Assembly (NCBI GenBank): GCA_040399685.1
Contig: JBBART010000002.1
Location: forward strand, 248,001 to 312,000
Source of the DNA: CAIQQQ01 sp040399685
GTDB taxonomy: Bacteria; Pseudomonadota; Alphaproteobacteria; Acetobacterales; Acetobacteraceae
Direction: 5' to 3'
Length of the DNA: 64,000 nucleotides
Below the pieces are notes generated by a model. The model worked only from the letters and a program-made list of their open reading frames with translations. It did not search any database and was not told the origin of the DNA. The translations under genes were made by a program, and so were the position numbers. Each line of letters begins with the position of its first letter. Within the stretch, counting starts at the first letter, position 1. Positions 25,691 to 33,474 of this stretch are shown one piece after another.

Positions 25691-26548
25691 ATGGCGAAAC
25701 CGGCCCTGGACCTCAAGTCATTGAGCCGAACGGGTTTTAAAACGATAATTGGGGCGGGAATGCGCGACCGAGGCTTAGAATTGGCACTGAATGCGTCAGG
25801 TGGGGTGACCTCCCTGGCCCGAGCGCTGCACGTGTCACAGCCGGCGGTGTCTGGCTGGAAACGCATCCCGCCGGACCGCGTGCTGGCGGTCGAGGCTGCC
25901 ACCGGTATCCCGCGCACCGAACTCCGTCCTGATCTGTATGCCGAAGCCGAACTGACGGCGCCGGACACGCTCGACGAGGTCGCCGCTGCCCGCGCCGATA
26001 CCTACGCGCTGCTGGCCCATCTGCTCTGGCACGCGCCGGAATCTATCTTGCTGCGCCGTCTGGCAGCGCCGGTGCTGGGCGAGGGGGCTTTGGTGGAGCT
26101 GCGCCGTGCCATCGCAGCCGCAGCCTTGGCAACGGACGCAGTGGCCGTCGAGCGTGAGCATTTCAACCTGTTCACCGGCCTCGGCGGCGGCGAATTCCTG
26201 CCATATGCGTCCTATTACCTGACAGGCTTCGTCCATGAACGCCCGCTGGCCGATGTGCGCGCCGATCTTCAGGCCCTGGGGCTGGTGCGCACCGAAGGCC
26301 TGTCCGAGCCGGAAGACCACATCGCCTTCCTGTTCGAGATCATGGCCGCCCTCATCCGCGACCCCGGCGATGCGGCGCTGCACGGCATCGACGACGCCGT
26401 TTTCTTCCGCCGCCATATCCAGCCCTGGGCGGCACGATTGTTCGACGACATCGCCCGCGCCGAGACGGCGCAATTCTACCGGCCGGTGGCCCAGCTTGGC
26501 CGCCTGCTGATCGACATTGAAACCCAGGCCGCGGCCCTTTCAGCATGA
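25691..26548 (+). CDS. TorD/DmsD-type chaperone with an N-terminal helix-turn-helix domain
   Basis: A 285-residue protein. Residues 24-82 form a YdaS/Cro-like helix-turn-helix (GGVTSLARALHVSQPAVSGWKRI followed by VEAATGIPRTELRPDLY). Residues 95-285 are an all-helical TorD-type chaperone domain with the hallmark EREHFNLFTGLGGGEFLPYASYYL and a terminal RHIQPWAARLFDDI. TorD-type chaperones protect the Tat signal of molybdoenzymes while the cofactor is inserted, here most likely FdhA. The start is open: ATG 25691 has a weak ribosome site, while ATG 25760 begins just before the HTH domain. A good promoter (TTGAGC at 25721, GATAAT at 25744) would make the second form nearly leaderless. The gene overlaps the next one as ATGA. 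Confidence 0.88.
   Translation: MAKPALDLKSLSRTGFKTIIGAGMRDRGLELALNASGGVTSLARALHVSQPAVSGWKRIPPDRVLAVEAATGIPRTELRPDLYAEAELTAPDTLDEVAAARADTYALLAHLLWHAPESILLRRLAAPVLGEGALVELRRAIAAAALATDAVAVEREHFNLFTGLGGGEFLPYASYYLTGFVHERPLADVRADLQALGLVRTEGLSEPEDHIAFLFEIMAALIRDPGDAALHGIDDAVFFRRHIQPWAARLFDDIARAETAQFYRPVAQLGRLLIDIETQAAALSA
25721..25749 (+). promoter_or_regulatory. Candidate sigma-70-type promoter for the fdh structural genes
   Basis: TTGAGC (25721-25726) and GATAAT (25744-25749) are separated by exactly 17 bp. Transcription would start around 25755-25757, just before the ATG at 25760. If used, it would drive the TorD-type gene, the Tat peptide gene and the three dehydrogenase subunits separately from the accessory run upstream. 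Confidence 0.5.
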
Positions 26549-26775
26549 GCGGAGCATCCAACATGCCAGACGAAACCATCAAGGCACCCAAGCCGGTGCA
26601 GCGCCGTGGGTTTTTCGCAAGCCTCGGCATGGGGGCGGCCGCGGCTGTCGCCTCCACCGTGGTTGTTTCCGCCCCGGAGCCGGCGCAGGCGATGACGCCG
26701 CCCGGCACCAAGGGCGGCGCGCATTACCGCGAGAGCGAACATATCAAGCAGTTCTATCGCGTGAACCGTTACTGA
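26545..26775 (+). CDS. Formate dehydrogenase region Tat-signal protein
   Basis: A 76-residue peptide. Its core is a twin-arginine signal, QRRGFFASLGMGAAAAV, with a hydrophobic stretch and a likely cleavage after AQA (about residue 49). The mature part is only some 27 residues, KGGAHYRESEHIKQFYRVNRY at the end. This short protein is a regular member of formate dehydrogenase loci and may be a small subunit or maturation partner exported with FdhA. It overlaps the TorD-type gene (ATGA) and precedes fdhA by 22 bp. Confidence 0.88.
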   Translation: MSGASNMPDETIKAPKPVQRRGFFASLGMGAAAAVASTVVVSAPEPAQAMTPPGTKGGAHYRESEHIKQFYRVNRY

Positions 26776-26797
26776 GCCGGCGGACAGGACACATACC

Positions 26798-29698
26798 ATG
26801 TTGATCAAACGCCGTGACGCAGTTGTGCAAAAGAACCGCCTGCAATCCGCCCTGGGCGAATTGTCGTCAGGCCAGCTCGACCGCCGCGCCTTCCTGCGCC
26901 GCGCCGGCTTCACCGCAGGGGCCGTGGGCCTGGCCGGCCTGCCGCTCGGCTCCGTCAAGCGCGCCCAGGCGGCGGCGGTTAACCCGGCGATTCCTGTCAA
27001 GACCGTGAAATCGGTCTGCACCCATTGCTCCGTCGGCTGCTCGGTGATCGCCGAGGTGCAGAACGATGTGTGGGTGCGCCAGGAGCCGGCGTTCGACAGC
27101 CCCATCAACCGGGGCAGCCATTGCGCCAAGGGCGCATCGGTCCGCGAGATCGTCAAAGGCTCACGCCGCCTGCGCACGCCGATGAAGCTGGTCGATGGCC
27201 AGTGGCAGAAGATCAGCTGGGACGTGGCGATTGACGAGATTTCCGCCAAACTGCTCAAGATCCGTGCCGATCAGGGGCCAGAGAGCGTGTTCTGGCTCGG
27301 CAGCGCCAAGTTCTCCAACGAGGGCGCGTATCTCTATCGCAAGCTGGCCGCGTTCTGGGGCACCAACTCGGCCGACCATCAGGCGCGCATCTGTCACTCC
27401 ACCACGGTTGCCGGTGTTGCCAACACCTGGGGCTATGGCGCGATGACCAACAGCTACAACGACATCCGCAACGCCAAGACCATGGTCATCATGGGCGGCA
27501 ACCCGGCTGAGGCGCATCCGGTGTCGTTGCAGCACGTGCTGGCCGGCAAGGAGCTGAACCGCGCCAATCTGGTGGTGATCGACCCACGCTTCACCCGCAC
27601 CGCCGCCCATGCCACCGACTACATCCGCATCCGCCCTGGTACCGATATCCCGGTCATCTACGGCATGCTGTGGCATGTGTTCGAGAACAAGTGGGAAGAC
27701 ACCAGCTTCATCGCCCAGCGTGTCTACGGCATGGAGGACGTCCGCAAGGAAGTCGCCAAATGGACGCCGGAGGAGGTGCTGCGCGTCACCGGCGTGCCCG
27801 CCGAACAGCTCAAGCGCGTCGCCTTCATGATGACGCATGAAAAGCCCGCCACGCTGATCTGGTGCATGGGCGCCACCCAGAAAACCGTCGGCACCGCCAA
27901 CGTGCGCGCCTACTGCATCCTGCTGCTCGCCACCGGCAATGTCGGCGCACCCGGCACCGGTGCCAACATCTTCCGCGGCCACTGCAACGTGCAGGGCGCC
28001 ACCGATGCCGGCCTCGATGTCACCTCGCTGCCGTATTATTACGGCCTGGCGGAAAGTGCGTGGAAGCATTGGGCGCGGGTGTGGGAAGTCGATTACGACT
28101 ATCTGCTGTCGCGCTTTGACGACAAGAAGATGATGGAACTGCCCGGCATTCCCACCACACGCTGGTTCGATGCCGTGCTGGCCAAGAAAGAAGACATCGA
28201 CCAGCGCAACCCGCTGCGGGCGATGATGGTGTTCGGCCATGGCGGCAACACCGTCACCCGCATGCCCGAGATGGTGAAGGGGCTGGAGGCACTCGACCTG
28301 CTGGTGGTCGCCGACCCGCATCCGACCACCTTCGCCGTGGTGTCCGAGCGCAAGGACAACACCTATCTGCTGCCGATCTGCACCCAGTTCGAAACCAAGG
28401 GCAGCCGCACCGCGTCCAACCGTTCGCTGCAATGGTCGGACCGCGTGGTGCCGCCGATCTGGGAGAGCAAGGACGATTACGAGGTGATGTATCGCCTCGC
28501 CGCCAAGCTCGGCTTCGCCGACAAGATGTTCAAGAACATCAAGGTCGAGGGCAACGTGCCGGTGGCCGAGGACATCCTGCGCGAGATCAATCGCGGCGCG
28601 TGGTCAACCGGCTACACCGGTCAGTCGCCGGAACGCCTGAAGGCCCATATGGCCAACCAGGACAAGTTCGACATCGTCACCCTCAAGGCCAAGGGCGGCG
28701 AAGTGGACGGCGACACCTATGGCCTGCCATGGCCGTGCTGGGGCACGCCGGAGCAGAAGCATCCGGGCAGCCACATCCTCTACAACACCAATCTGCACGT
28801 GAAGGACGGCGGCGGCACCTTCCGCGCCCGCTTCGGCGTGGAGCGCAACGGCGTCACCTTGCTGGCTGAGGGCAGCTATTCGCTCGGTTCGGAGATCAAG
28901 GACGGCTATCCGGAAGTCACCCTCGGCGTGCTGAAAAAGCTCGGCTGGGACGGCGACCTGACGGCCGCCGAACGCGCCGTGATCGACAAGATCGGCGGCG
29001 CCACGCCTGATACCGTCTCCTGGGCCATCGATCTCTCCGGCGGCATCCAGCGCGTCTGCATCGCCCATGGCATCGTGCCCTACGGCAACGCCAAGGCCCG
29101 CGCCAACGCCTTCAACCTGCCCGACCCGGTGCCCGTGCACCGCGAGCCGATCTACACCTCCCGCCCCGACCTCGTGGCCAAATACCCCACGCTGCCCGAC
29201 TCCCGCAGCTTTCGCCTGACCAATATCGGCGCCACCGTGCAGAAGCGCGCCGTCGATCTGGGCGTGTTCAAGAACTTCCCCATCGTGCTCACCTCCGGCC
29301 GCCTGGTGGAATACGAAGGTGGCGGCGAGGAAACCCGCTCCAACGTCTGGCTGGCCGAGTTGCAGCAGGACATGTTCGTCGAGATCAACCCCAATGACGC
29401 CAAGGCGCGCGGCATCGAGGACGGTGCGATGGTGTGGGTGACGGGCGCTGAATCGAACTCCAAGGCCCGCGTCAAGGCGCAGGTGACTGAGCGCGTCGGC
29501 CCCGGCGTGGCCTTCATGCCGTTTCACTTCGCCGGCTGGTTCCAAGGCGTTGACCAACGCTCGAAATACCCCAAGGGCGCCGATCCGATCGTGCTGGGCG
29601 AGAGCGTCAACGCGCTCACCACCTACGGCTACGATCCGGTGACCGCGATGCAGGAAACCAAAGTGACATTGTGCCAAATCGCGACAGCGATCGCGTAA
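26798..29698 (+). CDS. fdhA: Formate dehydrogenase alpha (catalytic molybdopterin) subunit
   Basis: A 966-residue exported molybdoenzyme. It has a Tat motif in DRRAFLRRAGF (about residues 28-38). The N-terminal 4Fe-4S cluster lies in CTHCSVGC plus a later Cys in GSHCAKG. The molybdenum ligand is Cys199 in ARICHSTTVAG (codon TGT), so this is a cysteine rather than a selenocysteine enzyme. Molybdopterin domains and the C-terminal MopB dinucleotide-binding domain (VLTSGRLVEYEGGGEETRSN) follow. It oxidises formate to CO2 in the periplasm and passes electrons through the beta and gamma subunits to the quinone pool. A GGACAGGA sequence precedes the ATG. Confidence 0.96.
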   Translation: MLIKRRDAVVQKNRLQSALGELSSGQLDRRAFLRRAGFTAGAVGLAGLPLGSVKRAQAAAVNPAIPVKTVKSVCTHCSVGCSVIAEVQNDVWVRQEPAFDSPINRGSHCAKGASVREIVKGSRRLRTPMKLVDGQWQKISWDVAIDEISAKLLKIRADQGPESVFWLGSAKFSNEGAYLYRKLAAFWGTNSADHQARICHSTTVAGVANTWGYGAMTNSYNDIRNAKTMVIMGGNPAEAHPVSLQHVLAGKELNRANLVVIDPRFTRTAAHATDYIRIRPGTDIPVIYGMLWHVFENKWEDTSFIAQRVYGMEDVRKEVAKWTPEEVLRVTGVPAEQLKRVAFMMTHEKPATLIWCMGATQKTVGTANVRAYCILLLATGNVGAPGTGANIFRGHCNVQGATDAGLDVTSLPYYYGLAESAWKHWARVWEVDYDYLLSRFDDKKMMELPGIPTTRWFDAVLAKKEDIDQRNPLRAMMVFGHGGNTVTRMPEMVKGLEALDLLVVADPHPTTFAVVSERKDNTYLLPICTQFETKGSRTASNRSLQWSDRVVPPIWESKDDYEVMYRLAAKLGFADKMFKNIKVEGNVPVAEDILREINRGAWSTGYTGQSPERLKAHMANQDKFDIVTLKAKGGEVDGDTYGLPWPCWGTPEQKHPGSHILYNTNLHVKDGGGTFRARFGVERNGVTLLAEGSYSLGSEIKDGYPEVTLGVLKKLGWDGDLTAAERAVIDKIGGATPDTVSWAIDLSGGIQRVCIAHGIVPYGNAKARANAFNLPDPVPVHREPIYTSRPDLVAKYPTLPDSRSFRLTNIGATVQKRAVDLGVFKNFPIVLTSGRLVEYEGGGEETRSNVWLAELQQDMFVEINPNDAKARGIEDGAMVWVTGAESNSKARVKAQVTERVGPGVAFMPFHFAGWFQGVDQRSKYPKGADPIVLGESVNALTTYGYDPVTAMQETKVTLCQIATAIA

Positions 29699-29711
29699 GG
29701 AGCGCACACAA

Positions 29712-30311
29712 ATGGCCCGCGTAAAATTCCTCTGCGACGCCGATCGCTGCATCGAATGCAACGCCTGCGTCACCGCCTGCAAGAACGCCAACGAGGTGCC
29801 GTGGGGCATCAACCGCCGGCGCGTCGTCACCATCAATGACGGCAAGCCCGGCGAGCGGTCCGTCTCCATGGCCTGCATGCACTGCACGGATGCGCCGTGC
29901 GCCGCCGTCTGCCCGGTCGATTGCTTCTTCACCACCGCCGACGGCGTGGTGCTGCACAGCAAGGATCTCTGCATCGGCTGCGGCTATTGCTTCTACGCCT
30001 GCCCGTTCGGCGCGCCGCAATATCCCAAGCTGGGCAATTTCGGCTCCCGCGGCAAAATGGACAAATGCACCTATTGCTCGGGTGGCCCGGAAGGCGCTGA
30101 CGGCTCGGCCGCCGAATTCGCCAAATACGGCGCCAACCGCATGGCAGAGGGCAAACTGCCGCTCTGTGCGGAGATGTGCTCCACGAAGTCGCTGCTGGCC
30201 GGCGACGGCGAGATCATCGCCCAGATCTACCGCGAGCGCGTGCTCAAGCGCGGCTATGGCTCGGGCTCATGGGGTTGGCAGACCGCCTATCAGGAGACGG
30301 TTAATGTTTAA
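29712..30311 (+). CDS. fdhB: Formate dehydrogenase beta (iron-sulfur) subunit
   Basis: A 199-residue electron-transfer subunit with four 4Fe-4S clusters. The visible motifs are CIECNACVTACK, CMHCTDAPCAAVCPVDC, CIGCGYCFYACPFG, and a split fourth set, CTYC with CAEMC. It lacks the C-terminal membrane anchor of FdnH. It has no signal of its own and probably rides into the periplasm with the Tat-exported alpha subunit. The 3' end overlaps fdhC by 8 bp. Confidence 0.95.
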   Translation: MARVKFLCDADRCIECNACVTACKNANEVPWGINRRRVVTINDGKPGERSVSMACMHCTDAPCAAVCPVDCFFTTADGVVLHSKDLCIGCGYCFYACPFGAPQYPKLGNFGSRGKMDKCTYCSGGPEGADGSAAEFAKYGANRMAEGKLPLCAEMCSTKSLLAGDGEIIAQIYRERVLKRGYGSGSWGWQTAYQETVNV

Positions 30312-31326
30312 TCACACTATCCTGCGTCGCCCCACCTTGCGTCGTCTGGCCTTGGTGTTGCTGCTCGGCCTCGCCACCCATACGGCGATGGCGCAGGCGC
30401 CGGTTCGCCCGTCCGCCCCCGAGCAGGGCATGAACACCGACACGCTGGAAGTGAAGGAGAAGGAGCTTCTCGGCCAGATGCGGCGCATCGAGGGCACGAT
30501 CTCCATTCCTGACAGTCGCGCCGCCGTGCTGATCCAGCCCGATGGCCGTACATGGCGCGATTACCGCCGTGGACCGCTGCTGTGGATCACGGCGGCCTGC
30601 GTGCTCGGCACCCTGGCCCTGCTGGCGCTGTTCTATGTCATCAAGGGGCGCATGCTGATCGCCGGTGGACGTGGCGTGGCGACCTTGCTGCGGTTCGGCT
30701 CGTTCGAACGCTTCATGCACTGGCTCACCGCGGGTTCGTGGTGCGTGCTCGCCCTCTCGGGCCTGAACATGGTGGCGGGCCGTGCGGTGTTGCTGCCGCT
30801 GCTGGGAAATGACGCCTTCAGTGAAATCTCGCACTGGCTGAAGCTGTCGCACAACTTCGTGGGCTTCCCCTTCGCGGCGGGTGTTATCTTGATGCTGCTC
30901 GTCTGGGTGCGCGCGAATATCCCCAACAAGGTGGATATCGAGTGGTTTCGCCAGGGTGGCGGGTTTATCGGCAACCGGCATCCGCCGGCTGAAAAGTTCA
31001 ACGGCGGTCAGAAGGTTGTGTTCTGGATCGTGGTCCTCGGCGGCGGCTCGCTGGCCATCACCGGCTTCGCGCTGCTGTTTCCGTTCTATGTCACCAACAT
31101 CTTCGGCATGCAGATCGCCCAGGTGGTTCATGGCGGCATCGCCGTGCTGATGATCGCCGCCATGTTCGGCCATATCTATATCGGCTCGGTGGGAATGGAA
31201 GGCGCGATCGATGCCATGAACACAGGCAACGTCGATCTGAAGTGGGCCAAGGACCATCACAGCCTGTGGGTTGCGGAAGAACTGGCCAAAACCGGCAAAC
31301 CCAACCCGCAGCAGCCGGCTGAATAG
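30304..31326 (+). CDS. fdhC: Formate dehydrogenase gamma (cytochrome b556) subunit
   Basis: A 340-residue membrane protein. A signal-like first helix ends near TAMAQ. About 60 periplasmic residues lead to a four-helix cytochrome b bundle. Haem-ligand candidates are His in FMHWLTAGSW, HNFVGF and VHGGIAVLMIAAMFGHIYIG. It anchors the enzyme and reduces quinone. The N-terminal extension before the bundle (residues 25-85) is typical of the FDH3-type gamma subunit. The ATG at 30304 lies within the fdhB 3' end. Confidence 0.95.
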   Translation: MFNHTILRRPTLRRLALVLLLGLATHTAMAQAPVRPSAPEQGMNTDTLEVKEKELLGQMRRIEGTISIPDSRAAVLIQPDGRTWRDYRRGPLLWITAACVLGTLALLALFYVIKGRMLIAGGRGVATLLRFGSFERFMHWLTAGSWCVLALSGLNMVAGRAVLLPLLGNDAFSEISHWLKLSHNFVGFPFAAGVILMLLVWVRANIPNKVDIEWFRQGGGFIGNRHPPAEKFNGGQKVVFWIVVLGGGSLAITGFALLFPFYVTNIFGMQIAQVVHGGIAVLMIAAMFGHIYIGSVGMEGAIDAMNTGNVDLKWAKDHHSLWVAEELAKTGKPNPQQPAE

Positions 31327-31338
31327 AAAGGCACACCC

Positions 31339-31473
31339 ATGCGCATGTTTCTCACTGCCGTCGTGGTCATGGTCGCCCTTAGTTTTGGTGCGGCCGCCGT
31401 TCTGAGTGTTGTGCAACAACCCGTCGCCGTCGCGTTCGCCACCAAGGGCGCGCGGGTGGATGTGGGGGAGTAG
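31339..31473 (+). CDS. 44-residue single-helix membrane peptide after fdhC
   Basis: A small gene too short for most gene finders. ATG at 31339 is preceded by AAAGG, 12 bp after fdhC. The product starts MRMFLTAVVVMVALSFGAAA, a hydrophobic helix or uncleaved signal, and ends in a short charged tail (TKGARVDVGE). Similar short peptides follow respiratory operons in other alphaproteobacteria, so it may stabilise the gamma subunit. Function is not known, and support is from position, ribosome site and hydrophobic profile only. Confidence 0.65.
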   Translation: MRMFLTAVVVMVALSFGAAAVLSVVQQPVAVAFATKGARVDVGE

Positions 31474-31488
31474 CCACCCCTCGCGGCG

Positions 31489-32745
31489 TTACGGTGTCTC
31501 GCTGCTGGCGGGGGACTCCAGGAATGGCGGGGCTGTGTGCCACGGATATCCCGTACGAGCCCTTTCGTAGGCGTGGTTGAACAGCGCATTCATGTAGACG
31601 GGGGCGAAATCCTCGGTGTGCTCGGCTTTGAAGTCCGGCTCGATATACGCCAGCCGAAACGCCACGCCATCGCGTTGCGTCTGCGCGTAGATGCGCATGA
31701 CGTCATTGACGCCGCTGTAATGGATCATCGTCGACACGGCGCGTCCGGCGATGGAAATGAAGCGCCGTTCGGTTGCGGTCCATTCCGGATCGAGCCGTCC
31801 GTTGCGAATGATATAGGCGGTTCGCTCGCGTTCGATGCCCACCCTGCGTGATTCGCGCTGAAGCTGTACTGAGACCGGATACAGGAATGTCTGGGCCACC
31901 ACGCCCCCATCCACATGCATTTCCTGGCGGTGCTCGCCCTTGACGTCCACGTCGATCAACACCGGCGGGAATGCGCCGGGGATGGCGGCGGATGCCAGCA
32001 TGATCCGCCGGATCAGATCCAGCGCGCCTGGATGGCCGCTGGCGGCGATGGCGCCGAGGTTCCACAGTACCGGGCGCTGAAGGTCGATATTCGTGGTGCC
32101 GATCAGCAGCAGGCGTCCCTTGCGGTATTCCCGCGCGATGTCCGCCACCATCTGCTCGTCCACATAGCGGCTGATCAGGCTGTACAGCGGCGATGTATCG
32201 GCCAGCGCATCATCGAACACTGCCGCGGTCAGGAAACGGGTGCGCAGGATATCCTTTTGCGTCACGCCGGTGAACACGGCGCGAAGCTGCGGGTCATAGG
32301 CGGGGCCGAGATAGGCGAACGGCGCGATTAACCCGCCGGTGGAAATGCCGGTCACCAGGCGGAATTCAGGCCGCTGCCCGCTTGCGGTCCAGCCAACCAG
32401 CAGGCCGGCGCCGAACGCGCCATCGTCGCTGCCGCCGGACAAAGCGAGGAAATGGGACGGCGGCCGCCGCCCGCGTGCGGAGAAGCCATGGGTTTCGGCC
32501 TCCGCCGCGACCGAGCGCGCCATTTCCATGGTGATGGCTTCGGTGCCGCGATCGACCCAGAAACGTGCATTGGGCACACCGATAACCGTTGCGTGCTCGC
32601 TCTCGGCGGCCGAAGGCGGTGCGCCCCGCGACACGGAACAGGCCGACAGAACGCCAAGCAGCGCAACGCATGCGACGATGTGCCAGGGCCATCGGGGATC
32701 TCTCTGTTGAGCGGACCGCCCGCTCAACAGGAAACCCGCAATCAT
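31489..32745 (-). CDS. Patatin-like phospholipase lipoprotein
   Basis: A 418-residue lipid hydrolase. A lipoprotein signal ends in LLGVLSAC, with the acylated Cys at about residue 36. The patatin domain has the oxyanion string ALSGGSDDGAFGAGLLVGW, the nucleophile Ser in GISTGG and the Asp in HVDGGVVAQ. The Ser-Asp dyad is therefore intact. It probably acts on phospholipids or acyl esters at the outer membrane. It lies 22 bp downstream of the OmpA-type lipoprotein gene on the same strand, and its 3' end faces the fdh operon with a 15-bp gap. Confidence 0.92.
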   Translation of the reverse strand: MIAGFLLSGRSAQQRDPRWPWHIVACVALLGVLSACSVSRGAPPSAAESEHATVIGVPNARFWVDRGTEAITMEMARSVAAEAETHGFSARGRRPPSHFLALSGGSDDGAFGAGLLVGWTASGQRPEFRLVTGISTGGLIAPFAYLGPAYDPQLRAVFTGVTQKDILRTRFLTAAVFDDALADTSPLYSLISRYVDEQMVADIAREYRKGRLLLIGTTNIDLQRPVLWNLGAIAASGHPGALDLIRRIMLASAAIPGAFPPVLIDVDVKGEHRQEMHVDGGVVAQTFLYPVSVQLQRESRRVGIERERTAYIIRNGRLDPEWTATERRFISIAGRAVSTMIHYSGVNDVMRIYAQTQRDGVAFRLAYIEPDFKAEHTEDFAPVYMNALFNHAYERARTGYPWHTAPPFLESPASSETP

Positions 32746-32767
32746 GTGCCGAACTCCGGTCTGGTCC

Positions 32768-33310
32768 TTACGAACCGGACCCAGCGATGGTGATTTCGAC
32801 GCGGCGGTTCTGCGCCCGGCCCTGTGGCGTGCTGTTGGTCGCCACCGGCTGCGTCTCGCCGAAACCCTGCGCCGTGAGAAGATCCTGCCGCACGCCCTGC
32901 GAGACGATGAACTGCATGACGCTCTCAGCCCGCTTCTGCGACAGATCCTGGTTCGTCATCACGCCCAGCCGCTGCAGGCCAGGGCCAATGGGGGCGTTGT
33001 CGGTAAAGCCCTTCACCAGCAGCTTCTCCTGCATGCTGGACGCCAGGGTCTTGGCCATCTTGCTGATGACGTCCTTGCCGTCATCCGACATCGTCCAGCT
33101 GCCCGACGGGAACAGCAGGTCGCTGTTGACGGTGTATTTGATCGCGCCCCGCAGGCGGCCGATACGCGCCTGGTCGTTGGCGACCTGCTGCTGAAGCTGT
33201 TGGTTCTGCGCCTGGAGCGCATCGTATTTGTCCTGGGGCACGCCGCAGGCAGACAGGAGCATCGCTGGCACGAGCACGGCAAGGCCGCGGAGTTTTGGGG
33301 CGAGTGTCAC
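32768..33310 (-). CDS. OmpA-family peptidoglycan-binding lipoprotein
   Basis: A protein of about 180 residues. The lipoprotein signal ends in LVPAMLLSACG. A short coiled-coil (YDALQAQNQQLQQQVANDQA) is followed by an OmpA/MotB domain with the peptidoglycan-contact motif QDLSQKRAESVMQFIVSQGV and the C-terminal GRAQNRRVEITI. It would link the outer membrane to the wall. The GTG at 33310 was chosen because GAAAGG lies 6 nt upstream; GTG 33319 and the distant ATG 33394 are less likely. The patatin gene follows in the same direction. Confidence 0.9.
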   Translation of the reverse strand: MTLAPKLRGLAVLVPAMLLSACGVPQDKYDALQAQNQQLQQQVANDQARIGRLRGAIKYTVNSDLLFPSGSWTMSDDGKDVISKMAKTLASSMQEKLLVKGFTDNAPIGPGLQRLGVMTNQDLSQKRAESVMQFIVSQGVRQDLLTAQGFGETQPVATNSTPQGRAQNRRVEITIAGSGS

Positions 33311-33380
33311 TTTCGGCACCTTTCGGTTTGGAGGAACAACAAGACTGATCAACAACTGAACCTCGAATGCAACTATGCAA

Positions 33381-33394
33381 TTGATGCAGGTCAA
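33381..33394. promoter_or_regulatory. FNR/FixK-type box
   Basis: TTGATGCAGGTCAA matches the FNR/FixK consensus TTGAT-N4-ATCAA at nine of ten defined bases. It lies about 71 bp before the GTG of the OmpA-type lipoprotein gene. If functional, it would tie this lipoprotein and the patatin gene to oxygen supply. One mismatch and a single site leave room for chance. Confidence 0.45.
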
Positions 33395-33474
33395 TGCGTG
33401 AGTATTGGTGGCGTTAATTACTGTTACGTCCGGCGATTTCGGTGGCGTATGTAAAATCAGAATTCCTGCGCCAT

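Noticed and set aside
27392..27394. Possible selenocysteine codon in fdhA
   Set aside because: The active-site codon is TGT (Cys), not TGA. No SECIS element is needed.
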